A DNA stretch of 64,000 nucleotides from Erwinia aphidicola (GCF_014773485.1 NZ_JACXBP010000003.1:1-64000); one strand, 5' to 3'; positions 52,552-61,682 are shown, numbered from the stretch's first letter. Numbers and translations: made by a program. Notes: generated by a model from the sequence alone, not told the origin.

Positions 52552-53064
52552 TTAACTGCGCTCAATCTTCTTTGCGGCGTCATCCAGCGCATCAATAATC
52601 GCGTACAGCGCATCCTGAGAAATCCCCTCCTGCGACAGGCGCACATTAAGCGCGGTCTTCATATTATGAATCGCACGCTCCACGTCCGGCAGGCTGCGGT
52701 TATTCACCAGTACCGCCATCGAAGAGAGCCGCTGCACGATGATCTCCAGCGCTGCCTGCTCCTGTTGTAACAGTTCAAACCCTTTGTCGATCAGCCGGTA
52801 CGCTTTACGCGTGGCCTGCGCATCCAGCACCGCGATGCACTCCATCTCCTCCAGCAGGGTGAGATTGGGGTAGATAATGCCGGGGCTTGGCGTGTATTCG
52901 CCCTTCGACAGCTCCTCTATCGCCTTAATCAGCTCGTAGCCGTGCGCCGGATTGAGGCTGAGAAAATGCAGCACCAGCAGGCGAATATCGGCGGCATCAA
53001 GCATCTTTTCACGGCGTTTGCGGCGGCCCTGCCCGGGCTCCGCAGCGGGAAACGGCACGCGCAT
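52552..53064 (-). CDS. PadR-family regulator, YqjI-like without the metal-binding N-terminus
   Basis: About 170 residues starting MRVPFPAAEPGQGRRKRREK. The PadR winged helix (LLVLHFLSLNPAHGYELIKA, then GEYTPSPGIIYPNLTLLEEM) and a C-terminal dimerisation helix are clear and match E. coli YqjI. YqjI has a His/Cys-rich N-terminal metal-sensing extension; here that region is short and basic with no His cluster. It lies immediately downstream of the siderophore-interacting-protein gene on the same strand (1-bp gap), whereas E. coli yqjI and yqjH are divergent. It likely represses this two-gene operon at the palindrome at 53902-53918. Confidence 0.8.
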   Translation of the reverse strand: MRVPFPAAEPGQGRRKRREKMLDAADIRLLVLHFLSLNPAHGYELIKAIEELSKGEYTPSPGIIYPNLTLLEEMECIAVLDAQATRKAYRLIDKGFELLQQEQAALEIIVQRLSSMAVLVNNRSLPDVERAIHNMKTALNVRLSQEGISQDALYAIIDALDDAAKKIERS

Positions 53065-53065
53065 G

Positions 53066-53851
53066 CTATTTCTGATGCCAGTAGGCCACGGCGCGCACAA
53101 AGGTGGCATCGCAGCCGCGCTGGTTAATGAAATAGTCACTGAGCGACTTCACGAAGTCGGCTTCCCCGGTCAGCCAGATAAAGTACTCCTCCGGCGGCAG
53201 CACCAGTTGGTCAAGCTGCGCCACCAGCGCGTCAAGATGCGCTTTATCCATGCAGCCGTGCCCGAACCAGCTGGCATCGATACCATTCAGGGGATCCAGA
53301 TATACCCTGCCCTGTGCTTCATCCGCATAGGCAAACAGCTTCAGGCGCTTCGCCCTGACGCTGGCCTGGCGGCGCTTAAAGGCGGGCAGGCCGCTTTCGT
53401 CGCAGACATAGAGCTGGAAAGCATAATCATCTGGCACCACCAGCGACCCGCGTGGGCCACCGATCGCCAGCGGATCGCCGATTTTAGCCTGTTCAGCCCA
53501 GTCGCTGGCCACGCCGCCGTCGTGGATAAAGAAGTCGATGGTCAGGGTATTTTTCTCCCCGTCGAAGAACAGCGGCGTGTAGTCACGCGATACCGGGCGC
53601 ACCCCCTCTTTCCACACCACGCCGTCCTCGGTCACCTCAGGGAGGCTCAGCACACCGCTGGCATCGGGGAAAAACACTTTGATATGGTCGTCGAAGCCAG
53701 GCGAGGTAAAGCCGCTCAGGTCGGCGCCGCCAAAGTCGATACGCCAGAAGCTGTCGGCCACTTTGGTTTTGCCGGTGACGGTCAGCTGGCGGAAACGCAG
53801 TTCGTTACGCACGCGCTGTGGCGCCCGCGAATTTTTGCTCTGTTCGGTCAC
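53066..53851 (-). CDS. yqjH: Siderophore-interacting FAD-dependent ferric reductase (YqjH/ViuB-type)
   Basis: A 261-residue cytoplasmic flavoprotein with a GTG start and GGGAG upstream. The FAD-binding motif is VSRDYTPLFFDGEKNTLTID, then GPRGSLVVPDDYAFQLYVCD; the C-terminal NADPH-domain-like part contains YFIWLTGEADFVKSLSDYFI and ends VAYWHQK. Such enzymes reduce ferric catecholates to release iron. A Fur box and a PadR-type palindrome precede it. It offers iron release in parallel with Fes. Confidence 0.9.
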   Translation of the reverse strand: MTEQSKNSRAPQRVRNELRFRQLTVTGKTKVADSFWRIDFGGADLSGFTSPGFDDHIKVFFPDASGVLSLPEVTEDGVVWKEGVRPVSRDYTPLFFDGEKNTLTIDFFIHDGGVASDWAEQAKIGDPLAIGGPRGSLVVPDDYAFQLYVCDESGLPAFKRRQASVRAKRLKLFAYADEAQGRVYLDPLNGIDASWFGHGCMDKAHLDALVAQLDQLVLPPEEYFIWLTGEADFVKSLSDYFINQRGCDATFVRAVAYWHQK

Positions 53852-53875
53852 GAAGATTCTCCCGGCTTAATTTCA

Positions 53876-53894
53876 GTAATGATTCTCATTTGCG
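53876..53894 (-). promoter_or_regulatory. Fur box of the siderophore-interacting-protein operon
   Basis: GTAATGATTCTCATTTGCG on the plus strand, i.e. GCAAATGAGAATCATTAC on the coding side, a near-canonical Fur site 25 bp before the start codon. Confidence 0.75.
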
Positions 53895-53901
53895 AGATAA
53901 A

Positions 53902-53918
53902 ATATATCTATGATATAT
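53902..53918 (-). promoter_or_regulatory. Candidate PadR operator
   Basis: The perfect inverted repeat ATATATC-TAT-GATATAT next to the Fur box. AT-rich palindromes of this kind are typical PadR targets. Assignment is by position. Confidence 0.55.
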
Positions 53919-53972
53919 CTTGAATGCAAGCCAGCACGCTATCCTCAGCCGGGAAAAACGTGGCAGTCTGTG

Positions 53973-55409
53973 CTAATCCTTCGGCTCCTTCACCAGCGGG
54001 CGGTATTTCCACAGCCATTTACCGCTGTCCAGCCGGCGATAGAAGCAGGAGCCGCGGATCATCCAGTCCAGCACCATACCTAACCAGATCCCCACCACGC
54101 CAAAACCGAGCACAATTCCCAGCAGGTAACCGGCCACGATGCGTCCACCCCACATGCTGAGCAGCGACACCCACATGGTGTAACGCGCATCGCGCGCGCC
54201 TTTTAATCCGGCGGGCAATACCCATGAAGCCGCCCAGAACGGCATAAACGCGGCGTTGAGCCACACCAGCATTTTCACCACGTGGATCACCTCTTCATCA
54301 CGCGTGTAGAACTGTGCCAGCAGCCCGGCAAACGGCACCGTCAGCAGCGCCAGCGCGCACAGCCCAATGGTCGACAGCCAGAATATATAGCGCAGCAGGC
54401 GCTCCGGCTGGCCCAGCTGACCCCGGCCAAGGCGGGTGCCGACGATAATAGTGGAAGCGGAACCCAGCGCGTTACCCGGCAGGTTAATCAGGGAGACGAT
54501 AGAAAATGCGATAAAGTTACCGGCGATAACATCGGTGCCCATCCCGGCGACGAACACCTGGGTCAGCAGCTTGCCGCCGTTAAACAGCACGGACTCGATA
54601 CTGGCAGGGACGCCAATACCGAGCACTTCGCGCAGGATGTTGAGATTGAGCCGGGTGAAGTAGCTTTTCAGGGAGATTTTCAACGCCGGGACGAAGCCAA
54701 TCACCAGCACGTAAATCACGGCAGCGGCCCCGATATAGCGTGAAATGGTCAGCCCGAGTCCCGCCCCGACAAACCCCAGACCGTGCCAGGAGAAGCAGCC
54801 GTAGATCAGCACGCTGCTGATAACAATGTTGAGGATGTTCATGCCGCCGTTGATCAGCATCGGGATTTTGGTATTCCCGGCGCCGCGCAGCGCGCCGCAG
54901 CCGATCAGCGCGATAGCCGCCGCCGGGTAACTCCATGCGGTCGTCTGCAGATAGGAGAGCGCCAGCGCTTTTACCTGCGGCTCCGCTTTGCCTGCAATCA
55001 GGTCGATGATCTGCGGGCCGATAAACTCAATCGCCAGCGCCAGCAGCACGGCGAACCCCGTCATAATAATCAGCGACTGGCGCGCCGCGGCAACTGCCCT
55101 CTCCCGGTTCAGCTTGCCGAGGCTAAAAGCCACCACCACGGTGGTCCCGAGATCGATGGCGGCAAAAAATGAGATCACCACGATATTGAAGCTGTCCGCC
55201 AGCCCGACTCCGGCCATCGCTTCCGACCCGAGCCAGCTGACCAGGAAAGTACTCAACACCCCCATCAGCAGAACGCAGAGGTTTTCAAAGAAGATCGGCA
55301 CGGCCAGCGGGGTGATTTCTCGCCAGAAGAGTATCCGCAGGGAACGTCGTTTCGGATACCACGCACTGTGCTGGATAGCCTGCAGCAGTGAAGTTCTGAA
55401 GTTTAGCAA
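53973..55409 (-). CDS. yeeO: MATE-family exporter YeeO
   Basis: A 478-residue membrane protein with twelve hydrophobic segments that follows E. coli YeeO closely: RILFWREITPLAVPIFFENL, CVLLMGVLSTFLVSWLGSEA, GCGALRGAGNTKIPMLINGG, GIGVPASIESVLFNGGKLLT, SWVLPAGLKGARDARYTMWV. YeeO is a MATE transporter reported to export flavins. In E. coli it also lies among the asn tRNA genes. Start is uncertain: in-frame TAA codons lie just upstream and the first usable codon is TTG at 55409 without a good RBS. E. coli YeeO has a longer N-terminus. Confidence 0.9.
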   Translation of the reverse strand: MLNFRTSLLQAIQHSAWYPKRRSLRILFWREITPLAVPIFFENLCVLLMGVLSTFLVSWLGSEAMAGVGLADSFNIVVISFFAAIDLGTTVVVAFSLGKLNRERAVAAARQSLIIMTGFAVLLALAIEFIGPQIIDLIAGKAEPQVKALALSYLQTTAWSYPAAAIALIGCGALRGAGNTKIPMLINGGMNILNIVISSVLIYGCFSWHGLGFVGAGLGLTISRYIGAAAVIYVLVIGFVPALKISLKSYFTRLNLNILREVLGIGVPASIESVLFNGGKLLTQVFVAGMGTDVIAGNFIAFSIVSLINLPGNALGSASTIIVGTRLGRGQLGQPERLLRYIFWLSTIGLCALALLTVPFAGLLAQFYTRDEEVIHVVKMLVWLNAAFMPFWAASWVLPAGLKGARDARYTMWVSLLSMWGGRIVAGYLLGIVLGFGVVGIWLGMVLDWMIRGSCFYRRLDSGKWLWKYRPLVKEPKD

Positions 55410-55503
55410 GAGTATTCCAGTTTATTACCAGAGGAGGGGGTCACTGTTATCATGGTAAAGGGACAGGGTTTCTGCAAAGTCTTTTTATGTATCAAAGTGC
55501 AGC

Positions 55504-55534
55504 AAAAAAAAAGGGCCTCCATTGCAGATGCCCT
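55504..55534 (-). terminator. Terminator of the Kdo hydroxylase gene
   Basis: On the minus strand an AGGGC / GCCCT stem with a 13-base loop followed by nine T. Confidence 0.7.
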
Positions 55535-55541
55535 TTGCCAC

Positions 55542-56438
55542 TCAGACCAGCGGTCGCTGCAGCAGCTTTTCAAGGATCGTGAGCGGCGCATTTTGTGGAT
55601 TTCTCATTCCGGCCACCGGCAGGAAAAAGGTCTGCTCCATCATAAACTGCCCGCTCATCGCCGCATGTGGCGTTTGATCGGCAAAGCAGATCCAGCTACT
55701 GCCCGCCGGCAGTTCCAGTGCCACCTGCGGGCCCTGCTCCTGATAGCGCAGGTCAGCTTTCATTGCATCATGCAGCTGCAGCATCAGATGATCGTAATGG
55801 GTACGGTAGGATTTGGTGATGCCAAGACGCTGCTGCAGCCAGCTGCCGAGCGGCGAGTACCCTTTCAGGCGTGAGATAAAACGCTGCGCTAATACCGGGA
55901 AAGGTTCCCCCACCCGCCAGCGGCGGCTTTCACCGTGGGGATGGATATTGGAGAAGATGCGCAAAATACGCTCGCCGTGATTAGGCCGCGACGGGAATGC
56001 GTCGACGTGCAGTCGGCTGTCGTCCTTGCGCCACGAAGTGGCATCGCGCCACGCGGCAATCGGGTGCAGGCGCAGGGTGTTGGCCGGGGAGTGTAACGAC
56101 GCGCGATAATCAGGCAGTATGCCGTCGATCAACCGCAGAGAGTGCTGGTAGTGACGCACCATCAGCGCTTTAACCTGCGGTAGTTTGCTGTCATCGGCCA
56201 CACCGTTAACCCGATCTGTCTGCGGATTAAAGCTGATGTTTTTGCGCTTCGCATCGACCAGCTGCGGCGTTAACAGCATCTGTTCTTCGGCTGTCAGAGT
56301 GAAAGCCAGCTGGGGCAGAAACAGCACTTTACCCTGCTCCAGCGCATCAATAGCGCTGGTATCCACCAATGACTCATCCCAACGCGTGTTGGGCAGTGTT
56401 CGAATCACCAGCTCCTGAGATAAAGATTGTTCAGACAT
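55542..56438 (-). CDS. kdoO: Kdo hydroxylase (Fe(II)/2-oxoglutarate-dependent)
   Basis: A 298-residue enzyme resembling KdoO of Burkholderia and Yersinia, which hydroxylates Kdo at C3 to form Ko in the LPS inner core. The iron-binding HxD is H144-V-D146 in SRLHVDAFPSRPNHGERILR; the distal His is probably in CFADQTPHAAMSGQFMMEQT. Other family features are NISFNPQTDRVNGV and RIFSNIHPHGESRRWRVGEP. AAGGAT precedes the ATG. Single-gene unit with its own terminator. Confidence 0.85.
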   Translation of the reverse strand: MSEQSLSQELVIRTLPNTRWDESLVDTSAIDALEQGKVLFLPQLAFTLTAEEQMLLTPQLVDAKRKNISFNPQTDRVNGVADDSKLPQVKALMVRHYQHSLRLIDGILPDYRASLHSPANTLRLHPIAAWRDATSWRKDDSRLHVDAFPSRPNHGERILRIFSNIHPHGESRRWRVGEPFPVLAQRFISRLKGYSPLGSWLQQRLGITKSYRTHYDHLMLQLHDAMKADLRYQEQGPQVALELPAGSSWICFADQTPHAAMSGQFMMEQTFFLPVAGMRNPQNAPLTILEKLLQRPLV

Positions 56439-56612
56439 TTGATATCCTTATTGCATGCCACAAGGGGAACTTCTACCCGGCCATTATAGGGAGACGATGG
56501 ATTTTTGATTAAACCCCGACTAAACGATCCAGCCCCGGAACCGCCTGCGGTAAAGCGAAAGATGCGCGCGCGATTTGTTGCTACACTGCGCCATCAAAAA
56601 CAGGAGTGACCT

Positions 56613-57623
56613 ATGAAACCCCGTTCCGTGACGCTGGAAGATGTCGCCCGTGCCGCTGGCGTCTCGTATCAGACCGTCTCCAGAGTGCTGAACCATTCGC
56701 AGCAGGTCTCCGGAAAGACCCGCCAGCGGGTTGAGGCAGCGATGCAGGCGCTTAACTATGTGCCAAACCGGGTGGCACAGCAGCTGGCGGGCAAGAATAC
56801 GCGCACGCTGGGCCTCGCCACCAGCGACCTCGCGCTGCTGGCTCCGGCGCAGATTGCCTCCGCCATTCAGCAGCGCGCCAGCCAGCTGGATTACCACCTG
56901 GTGATAGCGATGGCGGGCAGCGGCGGCGCACGCCAGGCGGTCAGCGACCTGCTGGCACAGCGCGTCGACGCGCTGATAATCAATATCCCGCTTGATGCCT
57001 CTGCCGCCAGCCAGATTGAGCAGATGGCGGGGTCCCTGCCCTGCATCTTTCTGGATGTGGCGGAGGATGCCGCGGTGGCGATATGCAGCTTCAGCGCACA
57101 GACCGGCGCACGCCAGGGGGCCGAGCATCTTTTGCAACTGGGGCATCGGCGAATTGCGTTATTAAACGGGCCGGCGGACTCGGTGGCGGCGCAGGTGCGC
57201 AGCAGGGCGTGGCTGGCAGTGCTGAAGGAACGGGATCTGGCACCCTCACAGCAGCTCAGCGGCGACTGGAGCGCAGAGTCGGGCTACCGCGCGGTGATGC
57301 AGCTGGACGACGCGGCACGCTCTACGGCGCTGTTAGTGGCTAACGATCAGATGGCGCTCGGTGCGATGCAGGCGCTGCACCAGCTTGGCGTGGCGGTACC
57401 CGCCGGGATGTCGGTGGTGGGCTATGACGATACCGCCGACAGCGCCTGGTATCAGCCGCCGCTGACCACGGTGCGCCAGAATATGCGCCAGCTAGGTGAA
57501 TGCAGCGTGAACTGGCTGGTGGCTAAGCTGGAAAACCCCGCTGCCTGTGAGGCGCTGACGCCTTTTGCCACCACGCTGGTGGTGCGCGCCAGCACCCGTC
57601 AGGCTCCGGAACAGCAGGCATAA
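56613..57623 (+). CDS. lacI: LacI repressor orthologue without an adjacent lac operon
   Basis: A 336-residue protein close to E. coli LacI itself rather than just family-level: VTLEDVARAAGVSYQTVSRV, NYVPNRVAQQLAGKNTRTLG, LAQRVDALIINIPLD, SVVGYDDTADSAWYQPPLTT. The C-terminal tetramerisation helix of E. coli LacI (MQLARQ region) is missing, so it is probably dimeric. AGGAG precedes the ATG. No lacZ, lacY or other sugar gene is adjacent; the neighbours are convergent tmaR and divergent kdoO. Targets must lie elsewhere or be lost. Confidence 0.85.
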   Translation: MKPRSVTLEDVARAAGVSYQTVSRVLNHSQQVSGKTRQRVEAAMQALNYVPNRVAQQLAGKNTRTLGLATSDLALLAPAQIASAIQQRASQLDYHLVIAMAGSGGARQAVSDLLAQRVDALIINIPLDASAASQIEQMAGSLPCIFLDVAEDAAVAICSFSAQTGARQGAEHLLQLGHRRIALLNGPADSVAAQVRSRAWLAVLKERDLAPSQQLSGDWSAESGYRAVMQLDDAARSTALLVANDQMALGAMQALHQLGVAVPAGMSVVGYDDTADSAWYQPPLTTVRQNMRQLGECSVNWLVAKLENPAACEALTPFATTLVVRASTRQAPEQQA

Positions 57624-57645
57624 AAAAGCCGGACAGATTGCCCGG
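57623..57645. terminator. Bidirectional terminator between lacI and tmaR
   Basis: A GCCGG / CCGGC stem flanked by A-run on the plus side, which gives TTTTTT after tmaR on the minus strand. Confidence 0.75.
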
Positions 57646-57669
57646 CCCTCATCATGCTGTCGTTCGCCG

Positions 57670-57987
57670 TTACGCTTTCGGCTCGCCCATTGCTTTCAGC
57701 TTCTTCGACAGATCGCGACGCTCTTTAGAAAGGTCGGCATTTTTGATGATGTAATCATCCACGCGATCTTCGTAATCGCTGCGCATGCTGGAGATAATCT
57801 CCTGGATAGCTTCCACGCTCATGCCGGGTTTAATGTACTCACCCAGGTTGTCGAGCAGCAGAACACGCTTCTGGTTATCACGGATTTTCTTTTCGTTGTC
57901 GTGAATTTCACGTTGCAGCTTGTTCTTACGACGAAACATACGCACGAACTCCAGTACGTCCTGAAATGATTGCTTTGCATTTTCCAT
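57670..57987 (-). CDS. tmaR: PTS polar-localisation factor TmaR (YeeX, DUF496)
   Basis: A 105-residue, almost entirely helical protein nearly identical to E. coli Yee[81 protein letters not shown]. Start at the ATG with AAAGGTG upstream; an earlier in-frame start adds MKGVF. In E. coli TmaR recruits PTS enzyme I to the cell pole. It lies beside yeeA as in E. coli. Confidence 0.95.
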   Translation of the reverse strand: MENAKQSFQDVLEFVRMFRRKNKLQREIHDNEKKIRDNQKRVLLLDNLGEYIKPGMSVEAIQEIISSMRSDYEDRVDDYIIKNADLSKERRDLSKKLKAMGEPKA

Positions 57988-58148
57988 GAAGACACCTTTC
58001 ATTTGGGCCTGCTTACACAGGCATCATTGTCGTAGCCATCAGATTAGCGGCGCGCCGCTGGCGATGGCAATTTTAAACTTGCAGAATCGGATTGGGCCTA
58101 TCTTACCCTGAAGCGACCCGCCTCGCAGTAAGTTGTTGCTGGATCATT

Positions 58149-59243
58149 CTATTTTCGCAGCGCCAGGCGAATAAGTTCCGATAACCGCTCCAGCTGCCGG
58201 ACCATCTCCAGACTGAGCCAGACGTAGCCGTGAATGGGGGTTTCCACCAGTTCGTCACTGTCAGACTCGGCGATCAGCTGGCGCAGTTCCCGCGTAATCT
58301 CCACCAGTTCTTCGCTGTTTGCCCCAATCTTGTCGGTATTCCCCTCCACGATAGCCTGCGACAGCGCCCGCAGCGTATTTTCGGTCATCTGCTGGGTGCG
58401 GCGCAGCGCCGGGGCGTTCAGCATAATCAGGTGGCTCTGGCGCGACGCCCACCAGGCATTGAGCTGCAGCTCCAGCGTGCAGACCAGATTGCGGTTCAGC
58501 GTCTGTATCCCTTCAAATACCGAGCGCGGCGTGCGCGTCTCTTTACTGGAAGGCTCGATCAGCGCGCGCATCTTAATCACATTACTGAGCAGGCGCTGTA
58601 ACGGGCGCGTCAGGCGCGGTTTTTCAACAAGGTTGGGAGAGAAACCGGCGTGATAAACCCGCGCGGTTTCCAGCAGCAGATCGGACAGCTGAATGCGCCA
58701 GTGGGTGTAGGCTTTTTGCGGCCAGATGCTGGTGAACAGCAGCGCCAGCAGCGAGCCGAGGATCACATCACCGCCGCGCCACAGGGCGGTGGTCATATCC
58801 CCCGGGATCCCGCCGCAGATCACCGCCAGGGTGATGCCAATCAGCAGCGCCATATAGGGCTGTTTGCCCAGCGTCAGAAAGCCGCTGATAAACATGATCG
58901 CCGCGCACCACAGCAGCATGCCCGGCAGCGAGATCAGCTCCAGCCTGAGCGCGATCAGCCCGGAGATAGAGCCATACAGGGTGCCGCCAATGCGCTGCAG
59001 CGCGCGCGGAAAGACATTGCCCCAGAAGGATATCGGCCCCATCACCACCACCAGCGTGATCAGCGGCCAGCTGCCCTCGGGGATCTCCATCAGCCTGACC
59101 AGCAGGAAGGTAAGCACGAAAGCCAGCGCGATACGCACGCCGTGCACTGTGCGGTAATTACGATATACGTTGAACTGCAGGGCCGAAATCGGCTTGTCCG
59201 GTCGCAAAACAGGCTCCGAAAGATGGGGGTCTCTGCGCGCCAT
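58149..59243 (-). CDS. yeeA: FUSC-type inner-membrane protein YeeA
   Basis: A 364-residue protein (E. coli YeeA 352). The N-terminal half has about six membrane helices (ALAFVLTFLLVRLMEIPEGS, WPLITLVVVMGPISFWGNVF, IGGTLYGSISGLIALRLELI, PYMALLIGITLAVICGGIPG, GGDVILGSLLALLFTSIWPQ). The cytoplasmic C-terminal half is helical and ends PIHGYVWLSLEMVRQLERLS. It resembles the p-hydroxybenzoic acid efflux AaeB/FUSC group; the substrate is unknown. The start is the ATG of MARRDPHLSEP with AGG upstream. Confidence 0.9.
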   Translation of the reverse strand: MARRDPHLSEPVLRPDKPISALQFNVYRNYRTVHGVRIALAFVLTFLLVRLMEIPEGSWPLITLVVVMGPISFWGNVFPRALQRIGGTLYGSISGLIALRLELISLPGMLLWCAAIMFISGFLTLGKQPYMALLIGITLAVICGGIPGDMTTALWRGGDVILGSLLALLFTSIWPQKAYTHWRIQLSDLLLETARVYHAGFSPNLVEKPRLTRPLQRLLSNVIKMRALIEPSSKETRTPRSVFEGIQTLNRNLVCTLELQLNAWWASRQSHLIMLNAPALRRTQQMTENTLRALSQAIVEGNTDKIGANSEELVEITRELRQLIAESDSDELVETPIHGYVWLSLEMVRQLERLSELIRLALRK

Positions 59244-59442
59244 GATACCTGAAGTCGGGGTCGGGAAAAGGCGTAGAGCGACGCTTTTCGGATGTTTTTT
59301 CACTCATTTATGACGAGTTAACGGCAGAAAACATTGAGTTTAACGGGGAGATACAGCCCGTTAATAATCCATTACCTTGCCGATGAATTTATTAACTTTT
59401 AAATAACATGGCCGCAGGGAGGCGGCCATGGAAAAATCAGCC

Positions 59443-60624
59443 TTACAGCTTGCGCTTGATATAGTCTGAAATGCGCGTGATAACGCCTGCCTCTTCTATC
59501 GGCTGCAGCGCCACCAGCGGGTAGCTGGCCAGCTGCTTATCGCCCTCAACCAGTTGAATAGTGCCGACCTGCTCGTGCAGCTTAATCGGCGCTTCCAGAT
59601 CCTTGCGGTCGATGACGTACTTGGCTTTGACCTTCTGCACTGCATCGCGTGGCAGGGTAAGATAGACGTCATTTTCACTGCCCAGAGAAATGCGGTGCGG
59701 GTTGCCGTACCAGACATTTTCATGGCCAATCTCTTTGCCCGCGTGGAACAGCTGGACGGTATCGAAATTGCTCTGGCCCCAGATCAGCAGTTTGCGCGCC
59801 TGCTCTTCACGCCCTTTCGGGCTTTTACCCCCCATCACCACGGCAATAAGGCGGCGCTGACCGTCCACGCTGGAGGCAATGATATTAAAGCCGGCGCTTT
59901 CGGTGTGGCCGGTCTTCAGCCCGTCGACGTGCAGGGTTTTGTCCCACAGCAGGCCGTTGCGGTTCTGCTGGGTAATGCCGTTCCAGGTGAGCGACTTCTC
60001 GCTGTACATCTGGTAGAAGTCCGGCTCGCCGCTGATGATCGCCCGTGACAGCTTCGCCAGGTCGCGCGCGGTGGTGAACTGGCCCGGTGCATCAAGCCCG
60101 TGAACGGTTTCAAAGTGGGTATTACTCAGGCCAAGCTTTTCAACATACTGATTCATCATGGTGACAAAGTTTGCCTCGCTGCCCGCAACATAATCGGCAA
60201 GCGCCACGCAGGCATCATTGCCCGAATCGATAATCACGCCGCGGCTTAAATCGCGCACCGAGACCTTCTCCCCCGGCTTGAGGAACATCAGCGAAGAACC
60301 TTTAAATACCGGGTTGCCTGCTCCCCAGGCATCCTGCCCGACGGTGACCATGTCATCACGGCTAATCCGCTTTTTATCAATAGCGCGGTCAACCACATAG
60401 CCGGTCATCAGCTTGGTCAGGCTGGCCGGATTGCGGCGCTCATCCGGGTTGCCGGAAGAGAGGATTTGCCCGGTAGTGGCATCCATCAGCACCCAGGAAG
60501 CGGCATCAATCGCCGGGGAAGTCATTGGGAACGCCAGTGCGTCAACGCCCGGGTTGTTTTCGGCATGGGCTACGGTACTCAGGGCCATAACCACGGTTAA
60601 ACTTACAAGCTGACGCTTTTTCAA
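59443..60624 (-). CDS. dacD: D-alanyl-D-alanine carboxypeptidase DacD (PBP6b-type)
   Basis: A 393-residue exported penicillin-binding protein with a TTG start behind GAGGA and a signal peptide ending TVAHA. Active-site motifs: S68-L-T-K71, SGN in IIDSGNDACVALADY, and KTG in DGLKTGHTESAGF. The C-terminal PBP5-type domain ends in an amphipathic anchor (VITRISDYIKRKL). It trims the terminal D-Ala from peptidoglycan pentapeptides. DacC is very similar; the location beside yeeA and sbcB supports dacD. The sbmC gene found between yeeA and dacD in E. coli is absent. Confidence 0.9.
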   Translation of the reverse strand: MKKRQLVSLTVVMALSTVAHAENNPGVDALAFPMTSPAIDAASWVLMDATTGQILSSGNPDERRNPASLTKLMTGYVVDRAIDKKRISRDDMVTVGQDAWGAGNPVFKGSSLMFLKPGEKVSVRDLSRGVIIDSGNDACVALADYVAGSEANFVTMMNQYVEKLGLSNTHFETVHGLDAPGQFTTARDLAKLSRAIISGEPDFYQMYSEKSLTWNGITQQNRNGLLWDKTLHVDGLKTGHTESAGFNIIASSVDGQRRLIAVVMGGKSPKGREEQARKLLIWGQSNFDTVQLFHAGKEIGHENVWYGNPHRISLGSENDVYLTLPRDAVQKVKAKYVIDRKDLEAPIKLHEQVGTIQLVEGDKQLASYPLVALQPIEEAGVITRISDYIKRKL

Positions 60625-60863
60625 CGCTCAATCCTCAATACGGTAACAGATAAAAAAACTGCGCATGTTGTACGGGATCCTTTGGCATTTTGTGCGAATA
60701 AATTGCAAGAAAATATGAATAAATCAGCCGATTAGCTGATGGAGCTGCCCCTGGTGTGGCGCTGAAATTTTTCCACAGGGAAATGCCCTCTTCTGGATAT
60801 CACCATTGCAGCGGCCTGATGTAGTTTTACGTCGACACTTTAATGACAGGAGCGTGATTAAAA

Positions 60864-61112
60864 ATGAAGTTAATACCCTTGGCCTTACTTGCACTTTGCC
60901 TGAACGGCTGTGCCGATAGCGCAGCCCCCCTTGATAGCCGTCAGGGCCCGGTCATTTGTCAGGGTTTCGGCTGTAACACCCCGCCCGGTAAACACTCATC
61001 CTCATCAGCTACCCACAAGCCGACCCGCGATGAAAAAATTCGTGCACGCCAGGGGCTGCCGCCGGACTTTGGCAGCGATGAAAGTCGGGTCTCATTTCCG
61101 ATAAAATTTTAA
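60864..61112 (+). CDS. Small outer-membrane-type lipoprotein, unknown function
   Basis: An 82-residue protein with a short signal peptide and lipobox LNGC (lipidated Cys16). The mature part is small and polar (SRQGPVICQGFGCNTPPGKH, then a Ser/Thr-rich stretch and RDEKIRARQGLPPDFGSDES). Two further cysteines (QGFGCN and ICQ) might pair. AGGAG is 11 bases before the ATG. No family recognised. Confidence 0.65.
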   Translation: MKLIPLALLALCLNGCADSAAPLDSRQGPVICQGFGCNTPPGKHSSSSATHKPTRDEKIRARQGLPPDFGSDESRVSFPIKF

Positions 61113-61196
61113 CCGGGTCGGGCATCTGCTGCGCAAAACGTGCCGGGGCGTCTAAACTTAAGCTGCTCTACTCACCCACTAACAGGAGTTATGGAC

Positions 61197-61637
61197 ATGG
61201 GACTGCTTGATTTCGTTAAAGAGGCCGGAAGCAAAATTATCGAGGCCTTCTCCGGCAATGCACACGCGCAGGCGACTGCAATTGAAGATGACCTGAAAAA
61301 ATCGGGGATCCCCGGTGCTGATAAGGTCAAGGTTGAGGTCAATGGTGACAAGGTCGTGGTTACCGGTGATGGCCTGACGCAGGAGGAGAAAGAGAAGATC
61401 ATCGTCGCCGCCGGCAACGTGAAGGGTATCAGCAGCGTAGATGACAAGATTACCGTCACCTCGGTAGCCGTTGAGGCCAGATTCTATACCGTTGTTTCCG
61501 GTGATACCCTGAGTGCTATCGCTAAGAAAGAGTATGGCAACGCCAACGACTACAATAAAATTTTCGAAGCCAACAAGCCGATGCTGAGCCATCCGGACAA
61601 GATCTACCCGGGCCAGAAACTGCGCATACCGCAGTAA
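61197..61637 (+). CDS. kbp: Potassium-binding BON/LysM protein Kbp (YgaU)
   Basis: A 146-residue cytoplasmic protein matching E. coli Kbp: [20 protein letters not shown] at the N-terminus, a BON domain ([40 protein letters not shown]) and a C-terminal LysM ([35 protein letters not shown]). Of two nearby ATGs the one at 61197 has AGGAG eight bases upstream. In E. coli Kbp binds K+ and supports growth at high K+. Confidence 0.93.
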   Translation: MGLLDFVKEAGSKIIEAFSGNAHAQATAIEDDLKKSGIPGADKVKVEVNGDKVVVTGDGLTQEEKEKIIVAAGNVKGISSVDDKITVTSVAVEARFYTVVSGDTLSAIAKKEYGNANDYNKIFEANKPMLSHPDKIYPGQKLRIPQ

Positions 61638-61658
61638 TCCTGCGCCTGACCTTACCTG

Positions 61659-61682
61659 ACCGGCGAAATGCCGGTTTTTTTT
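61659..61682 (+). terminator. Terminator of kbp
   Basis: An ACCGGC-GAAAT-GCCGGT stem followed by eight T. Confidence 0.9.

Noticed and set aside
59244..59442. sbmC between yeeA and dacD
   Set aside because: E. coli carries sbmC at this place; here the ~200-bp gap has no coding frame that resembles it.
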